DNA from: Enterobacter cloacae complex sp. ECNIH7
GTDB lineage: Bacteria > Pseudomonadota > Gammaproteobacteria > Enterobacterales > Enterobacteriaceae
Direction: 5' to 3'
Assembly (NCBI RefSeq): GCF_002208095.1
Contig: NZ_CP017990.1
Coordinates: 1,488,001-1,552,000 of the forward strand
Length of the DNA: 64,000 nucleotides
Positions 40,902-58,150 of this stretch are shown here, piece after piece. Made by a program: the position numbers and the translations under genes. The number at the start of each line of letters is the position of its first letter. The stretch's first letter is position 1. Under the pieces are notes generated by a model, which had not been told where the DNA came from, searched no databases, and saw nothing but the letters and a program-made list of their open reading frames with translations.

Positions 40902-41501
40902 ATGAATTATAATAAATGTGACTATTCTGCTATAGAATTAGTGGATGGTGTAATCTTTCGCATGAAAGATGATATTACTGGTTTTTATAAGTTAGTTGAT
41001 AATGAAAAATATTACTATTATCATTTTGAGGATGGCGTCTATACACGTACTGATGGTTTAGTAACAATAGATAAGGGTGATCTTTTTTCTAATCTACTTG
41101 AGCTGAGAGCGGAGAGTTTCATTCATATCACAGACCAAAATATAGAAATGCCTCAGAGTGAATTCCGTAGTGCTTTTTTATATTTCGATAGTTTACGAGT
41201 CAGCATTGAAAGCATTGATGGAAACATGTCAATAAAATCATTTGATTATAAAACTGATACTGAAATTCAAACTTATAATGATGTACTACAGTTCTATAAT
41301 CACATCATTGATAATAAATGTGCGTATTATGGAAGACCCGACTTTGACAATGATATTCTTATCAATTCATTACGCAATATTGGCGTTCCAATCGACCAGG
41401 TTAAGGAACATCTTACAAGATTTGATATGTTTTGTAGAATGATTATTCCTGAATATCAGTATCCAATCTCACCAACAGAGATAAAACAGCTTAGCTATTA
41501 A
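40902..41501 (+). CDS. Phage protein of unknown function
   Basis: The product has 199 residues, acidic, with many Tyr, Asp and Ile residues (EKYYYYHFEDGVYTRTDG). The ATG has an excellent AAGGAAG ribosome site. There are no membrane segments, signal peptide or recognised domain. It follows the first EAL gene at short distance and may be co-transcribed with it, making it a candidate partner or accessory protein. Confidence 0.7.
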   Translation: MNYNKCDYSAIELVDGVIFRMKDDITGFYKLVDNEKYYYYHFEDGVYTRTDGLVTIDKGDLFSNLLELRAESFIHITDQNIEMPQSEFRSAFLYFDSLRVSIESIDGNMSIKSFDYKTDTEIQTYNDVLQFYNHIIDNKCAYYGRPDFDNDILINSLRNIGVPIDQVKEHLTRFDMFCRMIIPEYQYPISPTEIKQLSY

Positions 41502-41820
41502 TTTTCTCAATGCCTTTACTACTTGGTAAGGGCATTGAGCTTTTGGATTAACTTTAAAAAAACTTATCGATAATCTTATATGGCTTTACTTCTATATCAT
41601 ACCTAAAGTACACTCATAACCTCACGCCCCCCACTATGGGTAGGTTTGTTGAAGGTGTGGGTGTGGCGTGAAGCTACCATACAACAGCCCTCAGTACTGT
41701 TACTCCCCCTTCAGTTTACATGTAAGTAAAGAAATTCTACATAAGGCCGATACTACCCATTGTGACTTAGAGGATGTTGAAACAACCTCTTGTATTCCAG
41801 ATAGTTCACAAGGGTTACTA

Positions 41821-42114
41821 ATGGGGAAAATTATTGTAGTTTTATTGGTGCTCATCGCTTTGTATTTCAAAATCTCAGGTGGAGATGTTAAGCATGAAGC
41901 ACAGCACGAAGAACCGTCTACCCAGCTCACCAATCAAGAGTTACAGGACGCTAAGGATTTCGCTCAGGCTCTTATCCAGCGTGATTACACATGCGATAAA
42001 GTCACTAGGTTTAGCAATGCGAACTTCTCAGGCCGTATAGATGTATGGTGTGATGATCAATACCAGTATGAGATTACAAAGCCTGGTGGACGCTGGCAGG
42101 TAGTAGCGAAGTAA
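41821..42114 (+). CDS. Small membrane-anchored or exported phage protein
   Basis: From the ATG at 41821 the product has 97 residues: MGKIIVVLLVLIALYFKISGG is one hydrophobic segment (anchor or uncleaved signal), followed by an acidic linker and a domain with two cysteines (DYTCDKVTRF, DVWCDDQYQYEI). AAGGG lies six bases before this ATG. The frame stays open upstream to a GTG at 41668 without a good ribosome site, which would put the hydrophobic segment in the middle. Function unknown. Confidence 0.6.
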   Translation: MGKIIVVLLVLIALYFKISGGDVKHEAQHEEPSTQLTNQELQDAKDFAQALIQRDYTCDKVTRFSNANFSGRIDVWCDDQYQYEITKPGGRWQVVAK

Positions 42115-42220
42115 TCTGAAAATTTCAGTACTAAGCCCTTTATGATGTGAATCTACAGGGCTTTTTCAATTTGTAAATGATATTATCATTCAGAACTTGC
42201 CTATAGTGAAGAGTGGTAAA

Positions 42221-42661
42221 ATGAAAATTACTGTTGAAAATATCTCTGAGATGTTCGAGGGAACGAAAGAACTATTGACTGGTGGGCTGATCACGGCTGT
42301 CACTGGTTTGATTATTATAATTGGTCCAAATGGCAATGAATATGTAAAAGTGCCTTTGATGTTTGTTGCGATATTTCTAATTACTATAATACCTGGTTTT
42401 ATCGCGATGCTTTTCTCACCATTAACAAAACTGACAGCAAAGATTTTTGATATTAAAAGTAGCAATATACTTTGCCGCCTGTTTTCATTTTTGTATTTCC
42501 TACTGTATTGGTTTGTAACGCTTTCAGTGTTCAACTTTATAATTAGAAATGTATTAAATGTACACCCAATAGAAGATGGTATGAAAATATGCTTTGCTAT
42601 TGGGTGCTTTATTGTCGCAGTAGTACAAACAAGAAGATTTTACACAATACTTATTAAGTAA
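42221..42661 (+). CDS. Multi-pass membrane protein, unknown function
   Basis: The product has 146 residues with about four hydrophobic segments (LITAVTGLIIIIGP, LMFVAIFLITIIPGFIAMLF, LFSFLYFLLYWFVTL, IEDGMKICFAIGCFIVAVV). The ATG at 42221 is preferred over an upstream TTG. The ribosome site is weak (GAGTGG). No family is recognised. Confidence 0.6.
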   Translation: MKITVENISEMFEGTKELLTGGLITAVTGLIIIIGPNGNEYVKVPLMFVAIFLITIIPGFIAMLFSPLTKLTAKIFDIKSSNILCRLFSFLYFLLYWFVTLSVFNFIIRNVLNVHPIEDGMKICFAIGCFIVAVVQTRRFYTILIK

Positions 42662-42726
42662 TTGAATATGCCCCAATAACATGAACTGTCCTACTCAATG
42701 GGGCCGTCAATGTGTAGGGGCATTTT

Positions 42727-43040
42727 TTAGAATGGCAGTTCTTCTTGCCCACAGGACCAATCATCAGCATGTTGTTCAACCACTCGGCGTTCAGCATGTA
42801 GATAAACTAGAGCATCCAACACCTTGTTAAAGGGTGTCTCGCTAATCAGTACAAAACAATCCCTTTCAACCGTTCCCAGCCAGAACACCCCACCTACAGA
42901 ACCTTCAAATATCACCCGATCACCAACTCGAATTGTTCAAGAATACTTCCCCGATAACAGACCGTGAACCAAACCCCAGCGTGTGAGAACTGATGAACAC
43001 CTCTACGTATGGATGGATCGTAACCGTTCTTATTGCCCAT
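42727..43040 (-). pseudogene. Minus-strand gene with an apparent single-base frameshift, unknown function
   Basis: A frame starts at 43,040 (MGNKNGYDPSIRRGVHQF), preceded by GAGGGC, and reaches a stop near 42,914. An overlapping frame carries on to 42,727 (RVGDRVIFEGSVGGVFWLG to GQEELPF). The switch falls around 42,925-42,935, and the total length is one base short of whole codons. Both parts look protein-like and are richer in GC than neighbours. The simplest reading is one ~104-residue gene with a one-base deletion, or a sequencing error. It is the only minus-strand gene seen in the prophage outside the insertion sequences. Confidence 0.45.
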
Positions 43041-43236
43041 TTCTAAGCCCTCCACTAACCGTTAGATACTGTAAATTTATACAGTGTAATACTGAAGAAC
43101 AAGACGAAACGCTAAAAATTCAATAAAAACGATCATATTCAATAAGTTAAATGATTTTCTTTAGGCGAATAGTTTCTATACTAATAGATTTGAGCGATCA
43201 ATAATAGAGTATAAATCGATTAAAGAGATCAATGTG

Positions 43237-43932
43237 ATGATAATAACTAGCTTTATAGCAGAGCCGATCATGACAACTTCAGGCCAACTGGTTGGTTGTG
43301 AATTGTTAACCCGTTTCCATTGCCAGGACTTGCCTGTACTGAACAGTAAGTACTTCATCATGGCTATGGATAATGAAAGGAAGAGGGAACTACTCACACG
43401 ACAACTACAGGCCATAGAATTACGTGCTTCATGGTTCAGGGATCACCGGCTTTTCTGTACCGTTAATGTTGATACCTTACAGGCACGGCTATGTGTATAT
43501 GACAGTGGTATAACTCACTTACTGGATAAGCTGGAGTTTGTCAGGTTGGAGATCTCAGAAGACTTTGAAGGGTTGGAATTGGGTATAGATCATCCGGTGT
43601 TACGAACAATGTTAAACGTAGGCTATCGCTTGTTCCTTGATGATCTTGGTTCCGGTCGGGCTAACGTTGCGGCGTTAACTACTGGATGCTATGAAGCGGT
43701 AAAAATCGATAGGGCGTTCTACCGTGAGGAAGTACAGAAACCAACATTCAACGTACTGATGAAGAACATCATGAACTATTGCCCCTATGTAATCGTAGAG
43801 GGAGTAGAGCAGCGGCAAGAGCTACCAGTACTACGCGATGCTGGAGTAACTGCGGTTCAAGGCTATCTATACCGTTCAGTACCGTTCGACAAGATAACAA
43901 CCTTATCTAACACCATAGTAAATACCCTATAG
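43237..43932 (+). CDS. Stand-alone EAL-domain protein 2 (PdeH/YhjH-like)
   Basis: The product has 231 residues, a second single-domain EAL protein. Key motifs: GCELLTRF (ELL in place of EAL, Glu22), CTVNVD, RLEISED, LFLDDLGSGRAN, VKIDRAFY, IVEGVEQ and VQGYLYRSV. It is clearly divergent from the first copy, so it is not a recent duplication. Layout and the conserved E-N-E-DD-K-E-Q series suggest an active c-di-GMP phosphodiesterase or a binding-only regulator of the YdiV type. Start at ATG 43237, with GTG at 43234 as alternative; AAGAGA is upstream. Confidence 0.87.
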   Translation: MIITSFIAEPIMTTSGQLVGCELLTRFHCQDLPVLNSKYFIMAMDNERKRELLTRQLQAIELRASWFRDHRLFCTVNVDTLQARLCVYDSGITHLLDKLEFVRLEISEDFEGLELGIDHPVLRTMLNVGYRLFLDDLGSGRANVAALTTGCYEAVKIDRAFYREEVQKPTFNVLMKNIMNYCPYVIVEGVEQRQELPVLRDAGVTAVQGYLYRSVPFDKITTLSNTIVNTL

Positions 43933-43954
43933 ACAATAACTATGGGGTATACCT

Positions 43955-44332
43955 ATGAACATCACATTACACTTCCCTCAAGGCTCTACAAGCATCATAG
44001 ACGGTACTTATACAGGTTATGAGTATTCCCGTTCAGATAAGCTAATTAACGCTCATATCACGTTTGATGAATCATACAAGCTATTCATCAACCAACACCG
44101 TTTAGTACTCAGCTATAAATACATCACAGTGAATCACCAACACAGCTACACAATCGGTAGATGGGTTTATGACTGGAACACAATAGAAAATTACAAAGGC
44201 TCAGAGCGTGTACACCTCGACTATCTCCAGTGCTTGACTCAGGAATTAATACAAGATGAATCACTGAACAGTAGACCTATAGATAACTATCGAATTGCTC
44301 TATTGATCAATCAATTCAGAGAACAAAAATAA
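43955..44332 (+). CDS. Phage protein of unknown function next to EAL protein 2
   Basis: The product has 125 residues, mostly predicted beta strand at the N-terminus (MNITLHFPQGSTSIIDGTYTG) and helical at the C-terminus (DYLQCLTQELIQDESL). It starts 23 bp after the EAL gene with GGGG as ribosome site, so the pair is probably one transcription unit. It ends before a terminator-like hairpin. No family recognised. Confidence 0.65.
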   Translation: MNITLHFPQGSTSIIDGTYTGYEYSRSDKLINAHITFDESYKLFINQHRLVLSYKYITVNHQHSYTIGRWVYDWNTIENYKGSERVHLDYLQCLTQELIQDESLNSRPIDNYRIALLINQFREQK

Positions 44333-44343
44333 CTCGACAATAT

Positions 44344-44371
44344 GAGAACCTTTTTCATTTAGGTTCTCTTT
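44344..44371 (+). terminator. Terminator before the packaging genes
   Basis: GAGAACCT and AGGTTCTC are exact 8-base arms around a T-rich loop, followed by TTT. It separates the accessory segment from terS. Confidence 0.65.
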
Positions 44372-44392
44372 GAACCTTAAAACACCGCGTAG

Positions 44393-48143
<3,751 letters not shown>

Positions 48144-48151
48144 AATGATAA

Positions 48152-52647
<4,496 letters not shown>

Positions 52648-52703
52648 CCGACAGAGCAGGCGAACAGGCCAGCAACAGGAGTTGTCACGGATAAAGGCGT
52701 ACC

Positions 52704-52988
52704 TCAGTCGGACAGCTTTGCGAAGTACGCCGCGGCTTTTTTTAATATGTCCCGTTCGTCGGTAACCCGTTTCAGCTCTTTCTGGAGACGGCGGATCTCG
52801 GCCTGAGCATCTGACTGTTCTTTATTAGTGGAAGAATCCGGACCGTACTTCTTTATCCAGGCATAAAGGCTGTGGGTGGTGATATCGAGACGTGTTGCAA
52901 CGCTGGCAACAGAATAACCGCGATCAACAACCTGTTTGACTGCTTCAGTTTTAAACTCTTCAGGATAACGCTTACCGCTCATGGGCAC
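52704..52988 (-). CDS. IS3-family OrfA (helix-turn-helix, leucine zipper)
   Basis: The product has 94 residues. The helix-turn-helix (RYPEEFKTEAVKQVVDRG, then SVASVATRLDITTHSLYAWIK, read in part) binds the terminal repeats; a leucine-zipper stretch (IRRLQKELKRVTDERDILKK) follows. It ends just after the slippery A7G run used for OrfAB synthesis. Confidence 0.92.
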   Translation of the reverse strand: MPMSGKRYPEEFKTEAVKQVVDRGYSVASVATRLDITTHSLYAWIKKYGPDSSTNKEQSDAQAEIRRLQKELKRVTDERDILKKAAAYFAKLSD

Positions 52989-53060
52989 CTCTCTTTAAGT
53001 CATCTTAAATGACTCTGAGGTGTCTGTTAAACGCGTGGCGATTCACTATGGGGAATAATT

Positions 53061-54752
53061 ATGGCTCAAACATTTTTAGGGAATCTAACTACAGTATGGA
53101 TTAATACCGATACAACCAACGTTGATCCAAATGCCCGTACTTTTGTTCAAGTTGAAAACCTTTCAGCGTTTCCAAGTTTTAGTGAATCAACTTCTGTTTC
53201 AACTGTAGAAACATATGATAGTACTTACACCTCTAAAGTAGCGGGTGATAGTTCATATGGTGATATGACTATTCAAGTTAACTACGTTCCAGGTGAAAAC
53301 GCCGTATTTGATTCTGCTGTTGATTCTCAGCAGTTAGTACAAGTCAAAGTAGAAATGCTTGATGAAGGTTCAAACGATACAACCGTAAACTATGTGCTTT
53401 ATAACGGGTACTTATCCAGCGTATCAGATACGTCAGATATGGATCAGGTTGTTACCCGCTCATACGTATTCACACCAGAAAACCAGGTATCAGCAGGTAT
53501 TCTTGATGAATCTGTAGTTGAACTTTATCGTGGTGATTGGGGCGTTGGTTCGAACGGTAACGAGTTCCCAAGCTATCAAGGCCGTGATGGTAACTCATTC
53601 GTTAAGATCGCAGCAGCCAACGCACCAACAGGTGTTGATATGTTGGGTATCACTAACCTTGATGGTTCTAACGGTACCCAATTAGTAATGAACAAAACCG
53701 GTACGCCAGTACTGAACATTCGTAACTTCTCAACAGCAAGTAACGGGGCATGGTACAAGGTCTACACCAGTGCCGATAAACCAACGTTAACAGAACTTGG
53801 TGCGGCAGCCGCTACAGATCTCAGTAACTACGTACCAATCACACGTACTGTCAATGGTAAAGCACTTACAGCCAACATTACTTTAGTGGCAGCAGATATT
53901 AGTGATGTTTACTCTAAGACCTACATTGATTCAAACATAGTTCCGAAAGTATTCCAGTTAAACGGACACGCATTATCAGGAACGGCGTTGAACTTAGTAG
54001 CCGCAGATATTCTTGATGTGTATTCACAGACTCAGGTTAATAATACCTTTGTTGCTAAAACGGTTACTGTTAATGGATTATCATTAAGTTCTAATATTAC
54101 ATTAACGGCAACACAACTTACTGATATGGCATCATTGGCATTTAGTAATAGTACTTATGTGCCTAAGACGTTCTTAATCAATAACAAGCCATTATCTGGT
54201 ACTAACATTCAATTGGTAGCAGCAGATATTAGTGATGTATATTCCCGTACTGAAAGTAACGGATTGTTTGCGTTACGTATCACTACAATTAACGGTTATG
54301 CTCTTAACAGTAACGTAACCTTGAACTATAACGATGTGGGAACGTATTCAAAAGCACAAATTGATGCTAAAGATGCCGCACTACAAGCGAACATTGATAC
54401 CAAAGTAACTATCACTCAAGACCTTCTAACAATAAATAACGTAGAAGATACTTTAGAACTTGATATGTCTGATGGTAAACGTGTATTCAAAGCAACACTA
54501 ACCGCAGCAGTAACACAACTAAGTGTAATCAATGGCAGTGGAAGCAACTTAAATAGCCAAACTATTACTATGTGTTTAACACAGGGAACAGGGGCAAATA
54601 AAATTTCATGGCCTTCTAATGTTATTTGGTCTTATGGTCGTGAACCAGTATTAACCTTTACTCAGAACTCAATTGATGTGATTCAATTCTTAACTGTCGA
54701 TGGGGGGAGTACCTGGTACGGCTCCTTACTAATGGCGGATCTACAAGAATGA
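53061..54752 (+). CDS. Tail-tube-domain protein fused to tail-fibre repeats
   Basis: The product has 563 residues. Residues ~1-155 resemble the tail tube protein encoded at 57,628 (both have FPSF/FPSA, DMTIQVNY/DLTLTVNW, VYNGYLSS-like YNGYLSSVSD/VNGYVSSDVV, VVTRSYVF/VVTRDFVV). From ~270 a series of fibre-type repeats follows: VNGKALTANITLVAADISDVYS, NGHALSGTALNLVAADILDVYS, INNKPLSGTNIQLVAADISDVYS (each quoted in part), then a beta-rich C-terminal domain. The layout suggests a tube subunit carrying an external adhesin. GGGGAATAATT precedes the ATG, just outside the insertion sequence. Confidence 0.75.
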   Translation: MAQTFLGNLTTVWINTDTTNVDPNARTFVQVENLSAFPSFSESTSVSTVETYDSTYTSKVAGDSSYGDMTIQVNYVPGENAVFDSAVDSQQLVQVKVEMLDEGSNDTTVNYVLYNGYLSSVSDTSDMDQVVTRSYVFTPENQVSAGILDESVVELYRGDWGVGSNGNEFPSYQGRDGNSFVKIAAANAPTGVDMLGITNLDGSNGTQLVMNKTGTPVLNIRNFSTASNGAWYKVYTSADKPTLTELGAAAATDLSNYVPITRTVNGKALTANITLVAADISDVYSKTYIDSNIVPKVFQLNGHALSGTALNLVAADILDVYSQTQVNNTFVAKTVTVNGLSLSSNITLTATQLTDMASLAFSNSTYVPKTFLINNKPLSGTNIQLVAADISDVYSRTESNGLFALRITTINGYALNSNVTLNYNDVGTYSKAQIDAKDAALQANIDTKVTITQDLLTINNVEDTLELDMSDGKRVFKATLTAAVTQLSVINGSGSNLNSQTITMCLTQGTGANKISWPSNVIWSYGREPVLTFTQNSIDVIQFLTVDGGSTWYGSLLMADLQE

Positions 54753-57571
54753 TAAGAAAACAAAATATCAGCAATGCCCAACAGATGATTGAAGGGCATT
54801 GGAAATTTTTAGAACGTAATACGGGTTTAGTTAATGACAATAAAACAGATCATTTTGTACTAAACCCACAAAACGTTTTAGCAAACAACAGGCACTTTAT
54901 AGCGGAAACAGGCTGGGAGGCACAACCGGACGGTGACGCAACCACAGAAGGACAATCCTTAGCAATTCTTGGTGCTATCTATGCGTATCAGGCAACCAAA
55001 GAACCGTACTATCTACAACGTGCTAAAGACTTTTTCAACGCCTATCATTTGGCGTTCTTTCGTGGGGTAGCGTTTCCCGATCCACCTAATGGTTCATTAC
55101 GTTGTAATTGGATCTGTAATGGCAAAGCTCCAGTACTGGCACATTACCCATTAGATCCAGAGTATCCAACTCATGGCGGGTTCAAGGGCGTCTTGTTCAC
55201 ATGGACGAACGGACAAACACAGATACCTCATGGTTCACCTAACTACGGTGAATACCTCGATGCGGTATGGTTTGCCTTTCCAGAAAGGGCGGGTCTTGGT
55301 TGGAACCAGGTTAACGCAACTGCCTACGCATGGTTAGCCAGTGAAGATAGCATTGATTGGGATACTAAAGCCCCTACCTATGATGTTGATTGGATTGTTG
55401 ACCGTACAGGCCGAAAGGTAGATAGCAATGGTGATGTACTGGCAGAAGGGCTAACAAGCCAGATCGGTACAGTCCAGCTTAAAGACACGTCTATAAACGG
55501 CAATTACCGATTCAACTACGCCACGAAGAATCCTGTATCAGAGGGTGGCTATCTCATGGGGCGTAATGAGCGTTGGCACAACAGGCCAGTAAACGTACCT
55601 ATTGATAACTATGGTACGCTCGACTTTTCTGATAACGCCTCAGATGCTGAATTGTGGTTCTGTAAGGCATGTAAATTACTATGGGATATTACAGGCGAAC
55701 GTATCTATTACTTAGCATGGCAGAATTCACTAATTACTTGTACTGGTTATTCTGATATTGATAAATTTGATATGTTCTTTCGTAAGAGTGCTATTGCTTT
55801 AACGCCTTTTACAGATGGTATCTCATACGATTATTTCTATCCAAGTGATCAAGTAGCATCATATTCACGTGATTCAGATGGCTATATTGTCATTAATCAA
55901 AGTGCCTCAGCACAAACAACACTTGAACAACAATCTATATGGTTCAAGTTTAATAATAGTTCATCATTCCATGTTGAATATAGTGGTGTTGATACAACTG
56001 GTAAACCGCTAAGCCTTGCTGTAGCAATGACAGTTAATAAAACTAAAACAGAAGATGGTGCTATTAGATACCGTTGCGGTTTACCCATTACCAATACTGA
56101 CAACAGTATTATATCTATGGATATCCCAATGAACCATTTTACCAGAATTGCTAAACCTGATGGTGGACAGTACTTAACAGCAGATATGCGAATGGTTTCC
56201 GATTATGGGGATAATACAGTAACTTCACTTCAATATGTTTCCGGTATCGCTGGAACGTACTATGACAACGTGATTTCTACTACTATGGATTCTGACGGTA
56301 GTTCTACAGTTGGTTTCTGGATCTTTGATGATGAAACACAGGACTTAAACACCTTCACATATAGAACATATGCTGATGATTTTAACATTCGTATTATTGA
56401 TGATCTCGGTTGGCGTTGGTGGGCTATGCTACCAGCAAGCAACGGGGCATGGGTAACACAAACGTTTAATGTACTGGATTTTAAATTGAGTTCTTATCAA
56501 CCGGATCATGAAGAAGGTGATGAACAGCCAGGACAACCAACACTAACAGGACGTGAAGAGTTTACACTATTACTTGATACCGATCCGGTTGATGGTGTCT
56601 CAGGTCGTATTGACTGGTATTGTGTTAACGATTTGCCAGCACTTTATAATGATGGTGGTACAGGTGATTATTCAGTACTGGTTTCTCTAACTTTCAACGA
56701 TAGTACCAGTAGTGGATATACAGCACGTTTAGGTGATTGTGTAATTCGTAATTACATGCTTGATAGTTTGTCATATACACCCGGACTAATACCATTTAGT
56801 AACATCACAGATCCATATGCTCAACTGTATTCCGGTTGGCGTGGTCTACCATATCCAGGTTATCAACTACCCGCTATATGGTGTTTCAAAGGTACTACAA
56901 TTGATCAAACCAGACTAAATAATAGTATTAAGTTCTTATGTGATGCTCAAGATTGGTTTACTAATAAATTCCATCCTACTTTACCTGGTCCATGTGCTCA
57001 GGCTTATGTATGGAACCGTCAGGACGCATTAGCATATTCACCTGATGGACAACCAGATCAATTTATTATGCAGCACTGGTATGAAGAAGCATGGTCAGGT
57101 TATGAACCTCGTGCGTTCTTTGGTGGTTGTGATGTAGTCCATGAACTATATCAACGTGGTGATTATGCTATTCCGCAGAACATTATTACGTACTGTCAAA
57201 ACTGGATGAATTACTTGAAGTGGTTCATGAAAAATAATGATGGTCACGCACCAACACGATTTAAAGATGATGGTGAAGTTATCTATGATGGCTTTACGGG
57301 TCATATGTCTGGTTTATGGCTTGCTGGTGCTTCAATGATGGCAATAGCAGGTTATCCAGATCACGAATTACTTGATTTACTATTCGCGGAAATTCAACAG
57401 AACTATAACGTAGTTTCAGCTAATCACGTAATGAATGGTGGCTGGTCATCAGCTATCAGAAGTGGAACACCTACAACACCACAGAACAATTCAATGTTCT
57501 TTGGATTCTATACAGGTGAACTACTAAGAGGTTTAGCACTTTACATGAAGTACTACAACCAACATATATAA
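54749..57571 (+). CDS. Large putative carbohydrate-active tail protein, family not recognised
   Basis: The product has 940 residues and no signal peptide. The N-terminal ~350 and C-terminal ~290 residues are helical and Trp/Tyr/aromatic-rich, with patterns reminiscent of (alpha/alpha)6-barrel glycan-processing enzymes (ATTEGQSLAILGAIYAYQAT; GGCDVVHELYQRGDY; HMSGLWLAGASMMAIAGYPD). The middle (~370-640) is beta-rich. Candidate acids lie in SPNYGEYLDAVW and HWYEEAW. Its ATG overlaps the stop of the tube-fibre gene (ATGA), so the two are coupled. A capsule or O-antigen depolymerase role is inference. Confidence 0.5.
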   Translation: MIRKQNISNAQQMIEGHWKFLERNTGLVNDNKTDHFVLNPQNVLANNRHFIAETGWEAQPDGDATTEGQSLAILGAIYAYQATKEPYYLQRAKDFFNAYHLAFFRGVAFPDPPNGSLRCNWICNGKAPVLAHYPLDPEYPTHGGFKGVLFTWTNGQTQIPHGSPNYGEYLDAVWFAFPERAGLGWNQVNATAYAWLASEDSIDWDTKAPTYDVDWIVDRTGRKVDSNGDVLAEGLTSQIGTVQLKDTSINGNYRFNYATKNPVSEGGYLMGRNERWHNRPVNVPIDNYGTLDFSDNASDAELWFCKACKLLWDITGERIYYLAWQNSLITCTGYSDIDKFDMFFRKSAIALTPFTDGISYDYFYPSDQVASYSRDSDGYIVINQSASAQTTLEQQSIWFKFNNSSSFHVEYSGVDTTGKPLSLAVAMTVNKTKTEDGAIRYRCGLPITNTDNSIISMDIPMNHFTRIAKPDGGQYLTADMRMVSDYGDNTVTSLQYVSGIAGTYYDNVISTTMDSDGSSTVGFWIFDDETQDLNTFTYRTYADDFNIRIIDDLGWRWWAMLPASNGAWVTQTFNVLDFKLSSYQPDHEEGDEQPGQPTLTGREEFTLLLDTDPVDGVSGRIDWYCVNDLPALYNDGGTGDYSVLVSLTFNDSTSSGYTARLGDCVIRNYMLDSLSYTPGLIPFSNITDPYAQLYSGWRGLPYPGYQLPAIWCFKGTTIDQTRLNNSIKFLCDAQDWFTNKFHPTLPGPCAQAYVWNRQDALAYSPDGQPDQFIMQHWYEEAWSGYEPRAFFGGCDVVHELYQRGDYAIPQNIITYCQNWMNYLKWFMKNNDGHAPTRFKDDGEVIYDGFTGHMSGLWLAGASMMAIAGYPDHELLDLLFAEIQQNYNVVSANHVMNGGWSSAIRSGTPTTPQNNSMFFGFYTGELLRGLALYMKYYNQHI

Positions 57572-57627
57572 ATAAACAGAAGGGGTATCAAGGAATGATG
57601 CCCAAAATATATAAAGGAATATTAAAC

Positions 57628-58101
57628 ATGGCTTTTAATTCTATTTTTGTAGGCAATAATGTCAAAGTGGAAATCGCAACTGCTCCTACTGGTGGTGGTC
57701 AGGCAACTACCTTTACTGTTGTTGAAGAAGTTGGTGCTTTTCCATCAGCGGCAGGTGCTGAATCTAACGTTGTGAGTGTAAACACTTTCGGTCAACAGTA
57801 CGCTAAGAAATTGCTTGGTTCTCGTTCAGTACCGGATCTAACTCTAACTGTTAACTGGAAACCAGGTGCTGTAGGTCAAGAAATGCTTGCCGCAGCCGCA
57901 GCAGCACAAACCCTAATTCAAGTTAAAGTAACTTATTTCCAGAAGATTGATGATCAAGATGGTGCGGCTTATTACAGCATCGTAAACGGTTATGTAAGTT
58001 CAGATGTAGTTAACGGTGATTTTGATGGTGTGGTAACTCGTGATTTCGTAGTTTCTGTTACTGGTGCTCCAATTGCGGTTGGTGAAGTTACTGGTTCTTA
58101 A
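57628..58101 (+). CDS. Major tail tube protein
   Basis: The product has 157 residues. It starts MAFNSIFVGNNVKVEIAT and is beta-rich, with DLTLTVNWKPGAVGQEML and VVTRDFVVSVTG. Size and place, directly before the gpG/gpT genes and the tape measure, fit a lambda gpV-type tube protein. It is paralogous to the N-terminus of the 53,061 gene. The ATG at 57628 has AAGGAATATTAAAC upstream; an in-frame ATG at 57595 adds 11 residues and is less likely. Confidence 0.8.
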   Translation: MAFNSIFVGNNVKVEIATAPTGGGQATTFTVVEEVGAFPSAAGAESNVVSVNTFGQQYAKKLLGSRSVPDLTLTVNWKPGAVGQEMLAAAAAAQTLIQVKVTYFQKIDDQDGAAYYSIVNGYVSSDVVNGDFDGVVTRDFVVSVTGAPIAVGEVTGS

Positions 58102-58150
58102 TATCGTTAAGTACTAAATACTACAAGCCAACTAACAAGGATAAAGCGAA

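Noticed and set aside
41668..41820. Longer version of the 41,821 gene starting at GTG 41,668
   Set aside because: The GTG lacks a good ribosome site and the extension would place the hydrophobic segment in mid-protein; the ATG at 41,821 has AAGGG at correct spacing. Not fully excluded.
54749..57571. Calling the 940-residue protein a specific glycoside hydrolase family
   Set aside because: Only general barrel-like and aromatic features are visible; no family signature could be recognised by eye.
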